From: PALSA-612 sp963742925
GTDB taxonomy: Bacteria; Actinomycetota; Thermoleophilia; Gaiellales; Gaiellaceae
NCBI GenBank assembly: GCA_963742925.1
Contig: CAVUNV010000007.1
Location: 1-64,000 of the forward strand
Direction: 5' to 3'
DNA length: 64,000 nt
The notes under the pieces were generated by a model. The model was not told the DNA's origin and did not search any database. It worked only from the letters and a program-made list of their open reading frames with translations. Below, in pieces: positions 43,337 to 52,022 of the stretch (positions are counted from its first letter, which is position 1; each line of letters begins with the position of its first letter). The position numbers and the translations under genes were made by a program.

Positions 43337-43350
43337 CCCTCGATCGAGGG
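43337..43350. promoter_or_regulatory. Perfect 14-bp palindrome CCCTCGATCGAGGG
   Basis: Lies between the minus-strand 73-residue gene and the plus-strand SHOCT gene, as expected for a dimeric operator controlling one or both. Confidence 0.4.
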
Positions 43351-43460
43351 ACTGCGTCACGGGCACGTGATGGGACAGGTTCGGGGGAGGCACTCGATCT
43401 CGTGCCCGCACCCGGCTCCGCCGGGGGTCGCCACGGTCACAAGCGTTGTCCGGGCGGGTG

Positions 43461-43466
43461 TACAGT
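43461..43466 (+). promoter_or_regulatory. Possible -10 box TACAGT with ~55-nt leader
   Basis: TANNNT hexamer upstream of the SHOCT gene; a GGGAGAGGA ribosome site follows just before ATG 43529. Confidence 0.35.
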
Positions 43467-43528
43467 GCGATCACCACGGCAGCGCGCGTTTTTTCGACGT
43501 TCGTGCTGCAAACGGAAGGGAGAGGACG

Positions 43529-43798
43529 ATGTTGAGGAGAAGAAGGCCGCTCGCAGCGGCCGCCGTCGTCGGCGGCGCTGCCTACGTCGGCAGCAAGAAG
43601 GGCCAGCAGGCCGCCCAGGCACAGGCTGAGCCCCAGTACGAGGAAGCACCCCCGCCGGCCGCTGCCCCGCCCGCGCCGAGTGGGATGTCGGACGAGGCGA
43701 TGGCGCAGCTCGAGAACCTGGCGAAGCTGAAGGAGCAGGGGATCCTCACCGACGCCGAGTTCGAGATCCAGAAGCAGAAGATCCTGCAGGGAATGTGA
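43529..43798 (+). CDS. SHOCT-domain small protein
   Basis: 89 residues: basic N-terminus RRRRPLAAAAVVGGAAYVGS (short membrane or glycine-zipper segment), an acidic/Pro-rich linker, and a C-terminal SHOCT domain (LAKLKEQGILTDAEFEIQKQ). SHOCT domains mediate oligomerisation. ATG 43529 is preferred because of the ribosome site. It ends just before the DUF6325-like gene. Confidence 0.75.
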   Translation: MLRRRRPLAAAAVVGGAAYVGSKKGQQAAQAQAEPQYEEAPPPAAAPPAPSGMSDEAMAQLENLAKLKEQGILTDAEFEIQKQKILQGM

Positions 43799-43806
43799 GG
43801 AGCGAG

Positions 43807-44316
43807 ATGACCATCGGACCCGTGGAGATGCTGGTGCTCGGCTTCGAGGATCCCCAGTTCAAGGGCGAGATCCTCGACGAGCTGCAGCGCCTCAAGGAGC
43901 ACGACATCATCAGGCTGATCGACGCCATGGTCGTGCAGAAGGACGAGAAGGGCGACGTCTTCGCCGTCGAGATGAGCGATCTGACGGAGGAGCAGGCGCA
44001 GGAGTTCGGAGCCATCGTCGGCGCGTTGATCGGTTTCGGCGCCGAGGGCGAGGAGGGGCTCGAGGCCGGAGCCGAGGCAGGTGCCGAGGCGATGGAGGAC
44101 GGTCATGTCTTCGACGACGAAGAGGTGTGGTACGTCGCAGACACGATCCCGAAGGGGACGACGGCGGCGATCGCGCTGATCGAGCACCGCTGGGCCATCC
44201 CGCTCCGCGATGCGATCGTCCGCGCCGGCGGCTTCACGCTCGCCGACGAGTGGATCCACGCGAAGGACCTGATCGCGGTCGGTGTCAAGGCCGCCGACGA
44301 GGCTGCGACCGCGTAG
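43807..44316 (+). CDS. DUF6325/DUF1269-like protein
   Basis: 169 residues. GPVEMLVLGFEDPQFKGEIL at the start, a glycine/alanine hinge GAIVGALIGFGAEGEEGLEA near residue 76, then WYVADTIPKGTTAAIALIEH and IPLRDAIVRAGGFTLADEWI. It often occurs next to SHOCT proteins, as here; the pairing suggests a joint membrane-stress role, which is inference. AGGAG precedes ATG 43807; GTG 43795 is an alternative start overlapping the SHOCT stop. Confidence 0.7.
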   Translation: MTIGPVEMLVLGFEDPQFKGEILDELQRLKEHDIIRLIDAMVVQKDEKGDVFAVEMSDLTEEQAQEFGAIVGALIGFGAEGEEGLEAGAEAGAEAMEDGHVFDDEEVWYVADTIPKGTTAAIALIEHRWAIPLRDAIVRAGGFTLADEWIHAKDLIAVGVKAADEAATA

Positions 44317-44354
44317 GCATCCCCCGTCGCGCCGACGCGAGGCTGATGTGAACG

Positions 44355-44390
44355 ACGAGGGCGGCTCCGAACGGGCCGCCCTCGTGTTTT
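44355..44390 (+). terminator. Rho-independent terminator
   Basis: ACGAGGGCGGC (44355-44365) pairs with GCCGCCCTCGT (44375-44385), loop TCCGAACGG, followed by GTTTT. It ends the SHOCT/DUF6325 unit and may also serve the convergent small gene. Confidence 0.85.
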
Positions 44391-44406
44391 GCCCGGGTGC
44401 GTGTGA

Positions 44407-44556
44407 CTAGCCGCGTGCGGCGCGGATCAGCGGGATCGTGAAGAGGAGAATGAGCAGCAGAAGGAAAAACGCCGGGTGGACGAGGATCCCGAGGATGACC
44501 GCGAGAATCACCGGCAGGAACATGAAGACGAGCAAACCGATCGCAACCTTCTTCAC
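44407..44556 (-). CDS. Small membrane protein (49 aa)
   Basis: Begins KKVAIGLLVFMFLPVILAVI, a first hydrophobic helix, then a second (PAFFLLLLILLFTIPL) and the basic end RAARG. GTG 44556 follows a GGAAGGTGG stretch. Looks like a small two-helix membrane protein; function unknown. Confidence 0.6.
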   Translation of the reverse strand: MKKVAIGLLVFMFLPVILAVILGILVHPAFFLLLLILLFTIPLIRAARG

Positions 44557-44631
44557 CGCACCACCTTCCGCCCGGGGTCGCGGCGATTCTAGACCAGGGC
44601 TCCGGCGGGGCCTGCCGCCACAGGGTCGCGC

Positions 44632-46564
44632 ATGAGACGCGCAGTTCTCGCGCTCGCGTCCGCCGTCGGGGTCGCGACGCTCGCCGCCACGCTCGCGCCC
44701 GCCGCCACGGCGGCCGACCCCGCAGCGGAGCTGGCCCAAAAATACGCGCCGGTCGTCCGGCTGGTGGCTCAGGACCAGCCCTGCGGGCACGGCGAGCCGT
44801 ATCAGCCGGCCGACGTGAACGACGTGCTCGGAAGCGCCGAGGTCGCGCTTCGCGGCCCGTGGGACAAGTCGAACCTCGTCAAGGTCGCCCCGACGGCCAA
44901 GGACCTGTCCGCGGGGCTCCCGGGCTATCACCTCGACTTCCCGGGGAACCCGCTGTCGGCCGGCTGCGGCTACGAGCAGTGGTCGCACGACGGATCTCAC
45001 CGGGCTCCGCCCCCACGACGTACGCGCGGGTGGTCACCGAGCGCGCTCATCCCGGGCAGCTCGCGCTCCAGTACTGGTTCTTCTACGTCTTCAACGACTA
45101 CAACAACAAGCACGAGGGCGACTGGGAGATGATCCAGCTCGACTTCCGTGCCTCCGATGTCCAGCAGGCGCTTGTCCGAGGACGCCGGACGAGGTCGGCT
45201 ACAGCCAGCACGACGGAGCCGAGCGGGCGCACTGGGGCGACGGCAAGCTGGAGATCGTCGATCGGCACCCACCCCGTCGTGTACCCGGCCGCGGGGTCGC
45301 ACGCGAACTACTACCAGCCGGCCCTCTACCTCGGCCGGAGCGCAGCCCAGGGGGTCGGCTGCGACGACACCGTCGGCCCGTCGCGCCAGCTGCTGCCCAG
45401 GGTCGCGTTCGTCCCGACCGACCGGGCCGCCTATCTCGCCGACTATCCCTGGCTCGGCTTCCAGGGCCACTGGGGCGAGGAGCAGCCCGGCTTCTACAAC
45501 GGCCCGACCGGCCCGAACACGAAGGTGCAGTGGACGCAGCCGATCACCTGGGCGGACACGACCTGGCGCGACACGGCCTTCGCGGTTCCGGGTGGAGGCA
45601 CGGTCGGGCACAGCGCGACGGACTTCTTCTGCGGAGCCGTGGCCGCCGGCTCCGAACCTGCTGACCAACGTTCGTCGACGACCCGTGGCCGACGATCTTC
45701 GTCCTGATGGGCATCGTGACTCTTGCTGATCTGGCTCGCCTCGAGGACCCGCTGGGACGTCTCCGCGCCGCTGCACCTCCGGCGACGGCGTCCCTGGGGA
45801 TCGCTCATCACGTCGGCCTGGCACATGTACCGGGGGAGGCTCCGCCTCTACCTCGGAATCGGGCTCCTCTTCGTGCCTCTCGGGCTGATCATCGCCGGCG
45901 TCCAGTACCTGGTCTTCCGCGTCGGCCTCGCCTCGCTCGTCGACGCCGTCGGGCGCCTCGAACGCCCTCGTCGCGTCTCTCGCCCTCGGGCTCGGCGTGC
46001 TGTTCACCATGCTCGGGCTGACGATCGTCCAGGCGGTCACCGCGCTCGCGATGGTCGAGCTCGACGAGGAGCGGAGCGTCAGCGCCGTCGCTGCCTACAG
46101 GCTCGGCCGGCCGCAGGCTGCGCCCGCTCGTCGGCGCGCTGCTGCGGGCTGCGATCGTGATCGCCGTTCTCGACCTGACGCGTGGTCGGGATTCCGTTCG
46201 GCATCTGGCTGACCGTGCGCTGGTCGATGCTCGCACAGGTCATCGCGCTCGAGGACGCAGCCGGCGCGCGGCTCGCTCCGCCGGAGCGGCAGGCTCGTCC
46301 ACCGGCATTGGATCCGGGTCGCGTCGATCACGCTCCTCGTCACCGGAACCGGGCTCGCGCTCGGCCCGGTGCTCGGAACCCTTCTGCTCCTCCTGACGAG
46401 CGCGTCGTTCAACGTCGTCAACCTCGTCTCCGGCCTCGTCTACACGTTCACGCTGCCGTTCGTCGCGATCGTCGACGACCTACCTCTACTTCGACCTCCT
46501 GACGCGCGAGCGGCTCGCCCCGACCGAGCAGAAGCGCGCCGCCGTCCTGCCGGCGGAGATCTAG
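44632..46564 (+). CDS. Vps62-like secreted domain fused to C-terminal polytopic membrane region, many frameshifts
   Basis: A signal peptide (RRAVLALASAVGVATLAATL) and KYAPVVRLVAQDQPCGHGEP begin a Vps62/DUF946-like exterior domain that continues WFFYVFNDYNNKHEGDWEMI, HPVVYPAAGSHANYYQPALY and DYPWLGFQGHWGEEQPGFYN. Then come a membrane helix (TIFVLMGIVTLLLIWLASR), ITSAWHMYRGRLRLYLGIGL, more helices, and the end REQ-like RLAPTEQKRAAVLPAEI. At least seven frame changes occur between 44990 and 46490; each fragment still looks conserved, so indel errors are likely. Function unknown. Confidence 0.65.
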
Positions 46565-46575
46565 CTCAGTAGTTC

Positions 46576-46633
46576 AGCTCACTCAGCCGGCGCACTTGCC
46601 GAGGCCGGCAGCGCGCCGGACTCAGGATGAGCT
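46576..46633. terminator. Extended stem-loop after the Vps62-like gene
   Basis: AGCTCA (46576-46581) pairs with TGAGCT (46628-46633), and CCGGCGC inside pairs with GCGCCGG-type bases. Lies between the stop at 46564 and the next promoter. Confidence 0.5.
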
Positions 46634-46641
46634 AACGAGCC

Positions 46642-46647
46642 TACGAT
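46642..46647 (+). promoter_or_regulatory. -10 box TACGAT, 7 nt before ATG 46655
   Basis: Leaderless-type promoter; it overlaps the ATG at 46646 and so rules that start out. Confidence 0.6.
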
Positions 46648-46654
46648 GACGCCG

Positions 46655-47206
46655 ATGAGCGAGGCGATTCCGTATCCGGAGCCGGCGCTCCGCGGGGAGC
46701 TGTTCGTCCTCCGGGCGTTCCGCGGCTCCGACTTCGAGGCCGCGCGGAAGCTCGAGCTGGGCTCGCGCGGATCGCCCGGGATCGAGGCGCTCCCGGAGGC
46801 GGACGGCGAGAGCATGGAGCGTGCCTCCGAGCGGAACCGGCTCGAGGGGGCCGTGTTGCAGCTCGTGATCGCCGATCCGAACGACGGCGGCTACCTCGGC
46901 GAGGTCTCGCTGGTGATGCTCGAGCCCGGCACGGCGGAGCTCGGATGTGCCGTCGTCCCGCAGGCACGCGGACGCGGCATCGGGTCCGCGGCGCTGACAC
47001 TCGTCTCGACGTGGGCGCTCGAGCGGCTTCCGTTGCGACGGCTGCAGGTCATGGCCGAAACAGCGAACCTCGCAGCACTCAGGATCGCGGAGAACGCCGG
47101 CTACCGGCGCGAAGGCGTGCTGCGCTCCTACTGGGAGATCGACGGCGAGCTGCTCGACGCCGTCCTGCTCTCACGGCTGCCTGGCGACCGCACCGCGGTC
47201 CGGTAG
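46655..47206 (+). CDS. RimJ/RimL-type GNAT acetyltransferase
   Basis: 183 residues. GELFVLRAFRGSDFEAARKL at the start, VVPQARGRGIGSAALTLVST near residue 108 is the acetyl-CoA loop, and LAALRIAENAGYRREGVLRS near residue 140 is typical of RimJ/L-like enzymes. Substrate unknown. First gene of a short unit with the YCII gene. Confidence 0.85.
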   Translation: MSEAIPYPEPALRGELFVLRAFRGSDFEAARKLELGSRGSPGIEALPEADGESMERASERNRLEGAVLQLVIADPNDGGYLGEVSLVMLEPGTAELGCAVVPQARGRGIGSAALTLVSTWALERLPLRRLQVMAETANLAALRIAENAGYRREGVLRSYWEIDGELLDAVLLSRLPGDRTAVR

Positions 47207-47209
47207 AAG
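47204..47209 (+). promoter_or_regulatory. Weak -10 box TAGAAG, 6 nt before GTG 47216
   Basis: Overlaps the acetyltransferase stop codon; lacks the final T, so it may be a minor internal promoter. Confidence 0.3.
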
Positions 47210-47215
47210 GCCGGC

Positions 47216-47518
47216 GTGGAGATGTTCCTCGTCGTGCTTCGCCGCTCCGGCCCGCAGTGGGACCCGGCGCGGCCGCTGGAGGAGCAGTCAGGCTGGCGCG
47301 CCCATGCGGCTTTCATGGACGAGCTCGTGGACGCGGGCTTCGTCGTCCTCGGCGGCCCGCTCGCCGACGAGCACCGCGTGGTGCTCGCGGTCGAGGCCGA
47401 CTCCGAGAGCGCCGTTCGAGCCACCCTCGGGCGCGATCCCTGGAGCGAGACGCACCTCAGGGTCGACAAAATCGAGCCGTGGACGATCCGCCTCGATAGG
47501 CTCAGGTCGAACCCCTGA
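47216..47518 (+). CDS. YCII-related domain protein
   Basis: 100 residues, YCII/dimeric alpha-beta barrel: QSGWRAHAAFMDELVDAGFV near residue 24, VLGGPLADEHRVVLAVEADS near residue 43, then DPWSETHLRVDKIEPWTIRL. The His and Asp of the YCII pocket seem kept. Role unknown. Start GTG 47216. Confidence 0.8.
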   Translation: MEMFLVVLRRSGPQWDPARPLEEQSGWRAHAAFMDELVDAGFVVLGGPLADEHRVVLAVEADSESAVRATLGRDPWSETHLRVDKIEPWTIRLDRLRSNP

Positions 47519-47532
47519 CGAAGGAGGACGGT

Positions 47533-47826
47533 ATGCCCGAGTACGCACGCGTAGTGACGTTCGAGGCCGACGAAGCGGCTCTCGACGCGCTCGTCAACGA
47601 GATCAAGAGCTCAGACGGCCCGCCCCCGGGCATCCCCGCCAAGCGGATCACCATCCTCGCCGACCGGTCAGCGGGAACGGTCGTCGTCGCCGTCCGCTTC
47701 GGCTCCGAGGAGGATCTCCGTACAGGCGGCGCAACGCTCGAGGCGATGAGCCCACCGGCCGTCGGGAACATCCGGCGCGTCTCCGTCGACGAGTACGAGG
47801 TCGTGCTGGAAGAGCAGGCTCCGTAG
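47533..47826 (+). CDS. Small alpha-beta protein (97 aa), possible dimeric-barrel fold
   Basis: MPEYARVVTFEADEAALDAL, then a Gly/Pro loop, KRITILADRSAGTVVVAVRF and a C-terminal strand VSVDEYEVVLEEQAP. Looks like a single ferredoxin-like/ABM-type domain. GGAGG precedes the ATG by 7 nt and no TANNNT box is seen, fitting an internal operon gene behind the YCII gene. Confidence 0.6.
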   Translation: MPEYARVVTFEADEAALDALVNEIKSSDGPPPGIPAKRITILADRSAGTVVVAVRFGSEEDLRTGGATLEAMSPPAVGNIRRVSVDEYEVVLEEQAP

Positions 47827-47846
47827 TCCAGTAGCAAGCCGCAGCC

Positions 47847-47881
47847 GGCCCGGGTGACGGCGAATCGCCCGCGCCCGGGCC
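47847..47881. terminator. Stem-loop between convergent genes
   Basis: GGCCCGGG (47847-47854) with CCCGGGCC (47874-47881) around a 19-nt loop, between the stops at 47826 and 47899; can act on both strands. Confidence 0.55.
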
Positions 47882-47898
47882 GTCCTGGCTCTGGTTCC

Positions 47899-49276
47899 CT
47901 AGACCTTTCCCGCCGCTTTCCAGCGTGCCCAGATCTGCTTCATCTGCTTTCCGGTCGAGCGGACTGACTCCGCCGGGGTCATCTTCCCCTGTGAGACCTG
48001 GGAGAACATCTGTGGGATCAGGTACCTGTTGAGCACCTCGTCGACGGCGGCATTCGCGTATCCCGGATAGCCGATGTTGCGCGTGTATTTCGACGCGATG
48101 GTCGTGAGGATGGAGTATTTCCCCCGTGGCGGATTCCTGTCTGCTGCGGCGGCCCTGTAGATCTGTTTCACGGGGTAGGCACCCGGGAAGCTCGGGAAGT
48201 TGAACAGGTTCGACGCAAGCGTCGCCTGCTTGTAGCCGACACAGAGGTCGACAATGAACTTCTCGGCTGCATCTACGTTCTTCGAGAACTTCCAGATCGA
48301 GTAGACGCTGGTGTATTGCACGAGGCCGAGCCTGGCTGCAGGCCCGCCCGGGACCGGCCAGATCCAGAGATCGTTCGTCATCGGCAACTGCAAGGCCTCT
48401 GCCGTGCGGATCGCCGAGATCGCGTTCAGGATCATCGATCCCTTCCCGCTCAGGACGAACTGGTTGTTCGACGCCGGATTCCAGCCGAAGATCTGCTCGT
48501 CCCCGCCGCCCCTGTACAGGTCGGCCATGAACCGCACGGCCTCGATCGTGCTCTTGCTGTCGATCGTCAGGGCGTTGGACTCGTCCTGGATGTGCGAGCC
48601 GAAGCAGAGCATGAAGGCGATCAGCGCCATGTTCGAATCGAGCTCGTTCGACTGTCCGATGCCGATCGGATGCCCGCTCGCCTTCAGCTGTGGCGCCGCG
48701 CTTCGCACGTGTTCCCACGTCGCGGGTGACTCGCCGATCGCGTTCCAGAGGTCGAACCGCCAGATGAGCGGGTCGGGGACGAACGCGTCCGAGACCCCGA
48801 AGTACGTGTTCGTTCTCGGGTTGTACGTGCTTCTCCGCCCGAGGTCGTCCGTATGAGCCGATCTTGCCCTCGATCTGGCTGACGATCGCGGCGTGGTTGA
48901 TCACCTGGTCCTGGTACGCCGCGGGTGGAGACAGGAACCCGAAGATGTCATGGCCGCGCTGGGCACGCGCCTCGGTCGCGGCGAGGGCCGGGAGCTGTGT
49001 GTTGCTGACGTGGTCGACGGTGACCTCGACGTCGTTCGCCGTGCCCCAGGTGTCCGCCCAGGTGTCGAACCACGTGTCGTACTCGGGCACGACGTGGCTC
49101 CACTGAACGATCGAGAGGCTGCCCTTGAGTGCGCGGCGCGAGTACCTGAGCGGACCGGCGAACACGGCCGGGGCCGTCGCGCCGCCTACCGCCACCGCGG
49201 CTGTCGCGACGCCGGCACGCCGGAGCAACTCAGATCGGGTCAACACTTTCGGGTGCGCTCCGGTCGAGCTCGACAT
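47899..49276 (-). CDS. Extracellular sugar-type ABC solute-binding protein, one frameshift
   Basis: About 458 residues. A twin-arginine-like signal (LLRRAGVATAAVAVGGATA) precedes SIVQWSHVVPEYDTWFDTWA. After a frame change near 48845 it continues TNTYFGVSDAFVPDPLIWRF, GKGSMILNAISAIRTAEALQ and GYPGYANAAVDEVLNRYLIP, typical of family-1 (MalE-like) binding proteins. No permease or ATPase gene is adjacent. It directly follows the glycosidase gene, suggesting that the released sugar is its ligand. Confidence 0.8.
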
Positions 49277-49287
49277 GCCCCTGCCCC

Positions 49288-50721
49288 TCACCACGGCAAC
49301 GGGCCGAGCGACGTATCCGTGAGAGCGAAGACTGCGTGGAGCGGAGCCGAGAACTCGATCGACCCGGAGGGGCCGCTGTCCAGGAAACCGATCTCCAGGT
49401 TCGTGCCGGTGCCGTCGCCGTTCCAGAGCAGGAGCCTGAACGGCGTGTTCGGCGGGAGCCCGCCGACGCTGTACCCGACGGGGCCGTCCGGGCCTCCGAT
49501 CGCGGCACCGTCAGTGTCGAGGCCGAGAATCGTGACGCCCGCCCCGGGCGAGACATAGGCGGTCAGGAGCTTCTTCGGATCGACCCCCGATCCGGGGACG
49601 ACGTCGACGATGCGCCCGCCGCTCGGCTCCGTGGTGACCGTCAACAGCTGCAGCAGTCGGTAGACAGGTCGTATCGGCCAGCCCTGGTCACCCGGGCCGA
49701 GGACCGAGTAGTCCTGCGTTCCGAGGTCGTATTTCGCCGTGTACATGTCCCACTTGGACGTGGCCGAATACCCGAGCTGGCTGGCGCGGATCATGAACCA
49801 CGCCTCCTCGAACGCGGACGCGTTCGTTTGCTCGAGCGGTGTCCCGTCCGGCCCAAGGCCCGGGGAGAAGTTGGGCTCGCCCTCGAAGGTCGGAATGCCC
49901 CGCGCACCGAACTCGGTCACGTAGACCGGGCGCCGCTGCTGCTCGGGGATCGCGCCGATGATGGTGCGCACCTCCGACAGCCGCCGTTCGATCTTGCCGG
50001 TATCCCAGAAGTTCCAGTAGACGTGGATCGACCAGGCGTCGAGCAGGTCGCCCATGTGGCTCGCCATGTAGCTGAACCAGTCGCTCTGCGACTGCCCGAG
50101 CGGACTCGTCGTCCCGACGAGATCGCCGCCCATGAAGTGGACACGGTCGCGCACTCCACGGTCCCTCAGAGCGCTGTCGAGCTGCCGGTAGACCTGCTCG
50201 TACTGGCTGAGCGTCATCCGATCCGAGTTCACCTCGTTGAACAACGTCACCCACAGCGAGCTGATGCCTCCGGTGTTCAGGAGGCCTGCGAGCACGTCCG
50301 CGAACCGAGGCATGTTCGCCATCGCGAACGCGAAGCTGCTCCCCTGCCAGGTGATGTTGATCTGCGCCTGAGCCCGCTGCGCGAGCTCGACCGTCCTGAC
50401 GAACGACGCCATTCGATCGGGGAACGTCCACTCGGTCGTGTTGAAGAACACGCGCACGAACTGCGGCCCGAGCGCGAGCACCTTCGCCTCGAGGTTCGGC
50501 AGGCCGGGCGGCGGCCCGCTGATCTTCGCGTACACATGCTGGTTGAACTGCGCCCCATAGCCGCCGAAGTTCTGGACGATCCCCTGGTCGGGAGCCACGG
50601 TGAACTCCGGCACCTGAACCGTCGCGCGCGCCTTGTCGGCCACGCCCACCATCGCCCAGACAGCGCCGAACACGACCAGCGCTGAAAACGCCCAGCGACA
50701 CGATCGAGGGGAGCGTCCCAC
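49288..50721 (-). CDS. Secreted clan-A glycoside hydrolase-like protein
   Basis: 477 residues. Signal segment (AFSALVVFGAVWAMVGVADK), then a TIM barrel: VTLFNEVNSDRM near residue 163 holds the likely acid/base glutamate, VYVTEFGARGIPTFEGEPN near residue 268 the likely nucleophile, with HVYWNFWDTG between. A beta-rich C-terminal domain follows. The pattern fits clan GH-A (GH5/30/39-like); the exact family is unclear. It ends 12 nt before the solute-binding protein start, so both are probably in one unit. Confidence 0.75.
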   Translation of the reverse strand: MGRSPRSCRWAFSALVVFGAVWAMVGVADKARATVQVPEFTVAPDQGIVQNFGGYGAQFNQHVYAKISGPPPGLPNLEAKVLALGPQFVRVFFNTTEWTFPDRMASFVRTVELAQRAQAQINITWQGSSFAFAMANMPRFADVLAGLLNTGGISSLWVTLFNEVNSDRMTLSQYEQVYRQLDSALRDRGVRDRVHFMGGDLVGTTSPLGQSQSDWFSYMASHMGDLLDAWSIHVYWNFWDTGKIERRLSEVRTIIGAIPEQQRRPVYVTEFGARGIPTFEGEPNFSPGLGPDGTPLEQTNASAFEEAWFMIRASQLGYSATSKWDMYTAKYDLGTQDYSVLGPGDQGWPIRPVYRLLQLLTVTTEPSGGRIVDVVPGSGVDPKKLLTAYVSPGAGVTILGLDTDGAAIGGPDGPVGYSVGGLPPNTPFRLLLWNGDGTGTNLEIGFLDSGPSGSIEFSAPLHAVFALTDTSLGPLPW

Positions 50722-50944
50722 GGGCTACGACTCCGGTCTCCGACTGCCGCTCTTCCCAGCCACCGGCTCCTCCCGATTTCGGTACGTAGCGGTCGGTCAC
50801 GGCGGGAAGTCGAACCGACGGGACGCACCCTCGGATTCGTGGCCGTCAGAACGGCTAGCGCCGTGACCGCATGACCCTACTCCTCGTTGCAGAGATGTCA
50901 AGTGCCGCGTCAACGGCGATGTCGAGGCGGCCGACGGGCCGGTG

Positions 50945-51455
50945 TTACGACAGCGCCTTGCGAATCAGGCCAAGCAGCTCGGGCGCCCACGTTTCCACGT
51001 CGACCCCAGGCACAAGGGAGCCCCGAAACTCCCGCCGACGCCCGACGCCCCCTGGATCAGGCCCGTGCTCATCCGCCTGGTTCCGGTAGAACCGCCCATC
51101 CGCGCCGAGCGCGAAATGACTGGTTACCGGGCGATCGTCTCCGCCTCCTGAGCCCGGTCTGAGTGACGAACGCGCCCAGGTACCACGCGGCCACGCCGGT
51201 GGTCGTCCACTCGTCCGGTACGACCTGGCGCCCCCCGAGCCCAAACGGCCCGAAGGCTCGACGGGTCCAATCGAGCCTCTTCCGCACCTCGATCGTGCAG
51301 TCCGGGGCTCGCTCCGATTCATTGAGCTCACGAATCGCCTCCGGCAGGTCGTCGAACGCTGCGTCGGCGGCTCGGTCACGCGAAGGAGCCTGATCCTCGT
51401 CGGCTCTCGTTCGCTCTCTCTCGATGTCGGACTCCGAGCGATCCCCGTTGACCAC
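50945..51455 (-). CDS. Hypothetical protein (~170 aa), one frameshift
   Basis: N-terminal part acidic and helical (AFDDLPEAIRELNESERAPD), then PDEWTTTGVAAWYLGAFVTQ; the frame shifts near 51150 and continues SHFALGADGRFYRNQADEHG to RKALS. The GTG 51455 start is supported by TACCCT 6 nt upstream, the main evidence that this is real. Family unknown. Confidence 0.5.
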
Positions 51456-51461
51456 CCGGCA

Positions 51462-51467
51462 AGGGTA
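51462..51467 (-). promoter_or_regulatory. -10 box TACCCT, 6 nt before GTG 51455
   Basis: Leaderless-type promoter of the ~170-residue hypothetical gene. Confidence 0.5.
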
Positions 51468-51580
51468 GCCGCCTGGCGCAGCCGTACGGAGCGGACTGTC
51501 GAGACCGGAGCCCGCGGGCGGGCCGGGTCGAACCTACCACTCGTCCACCGCGGCCACTTTCGCAGTCGCCGACTCGCGGC

Positions 51581-51586
51581 TATAAC
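51581..51586 (+). promoter_or_regulatory. -10 box TATAAC, 6 nt before ATG 51593
   Basis: Hexamer close to the TATAAT consensus at the usual leaderless distance. Confidence 0.5.
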
Positions 51587-51592
51587 AGCAGC

Positions 51593-51951
51593 ATGGGCAC
51601 GTTCCGTGTGCGCCTCGATGTCGGAGACGCCGGGCGAGAGCGCTTCGAGCCGGTCGAGGCGCTCGTCGACACGGGCGCTTCCTACACGGTTCTGCCGAGC
51701 TGGCTGCTCCGGGGTTCGGCATCGTCCCGCACACGCGCGCTCGCTTCGTCCTGGCGGACGGCCGGGAGGTCGAGTGCGACCTCGGAAGAGCATGGATCCG
51801 CGTCGGCGACCAAGAGGAGTTCTCGCTCGTCGTCTTCGGCGAAGAAGCGCTGCTCGGCGCCGTGACGCTGGAGGAGCTCCACCTCGCGCCGGATCCTGTC
51901 TCGAAGCGCCTGCTACCGGTCCCCGCCCGCCTGATGCTCGCAGCGATCTGA
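51593..51951 (+). CDS. Single-domain retropepsin-like aspartic protease, one frameshift
   Basis: About 119 residues. EALVDTGASYTVLPSWLL near residue 22 carries the D-T-G-A catalytic motif of clan AA aspartic proteases. A frame change near 51710 is followed by VPHTRARFVLADGREVECDL, VVFGEEALLGAVTLEELHLA and a C-terminal helix. Such one-domain forms act as dimers. Substrate unknown; not linked to any retroelement here. Confidence 0.72.
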
Positions 51952-52010
51952 GCCGCCAACGGTGGCTAGCGGCCCTGGGAGGCTCGCCGCCGGGAACGTC
52001 CGCAGGAGTT

Positions 52011-52016
52011 TAGGAT
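52011..52016 (+). promoter_or_regulatory. -10 box TAGGAT, 6 nt before GTG 52023
   Basis: Leaderless-type promoter of the nitroreductase gene. Confidence 0.6.
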
Positions 52017-52022
52017 CGGCTG

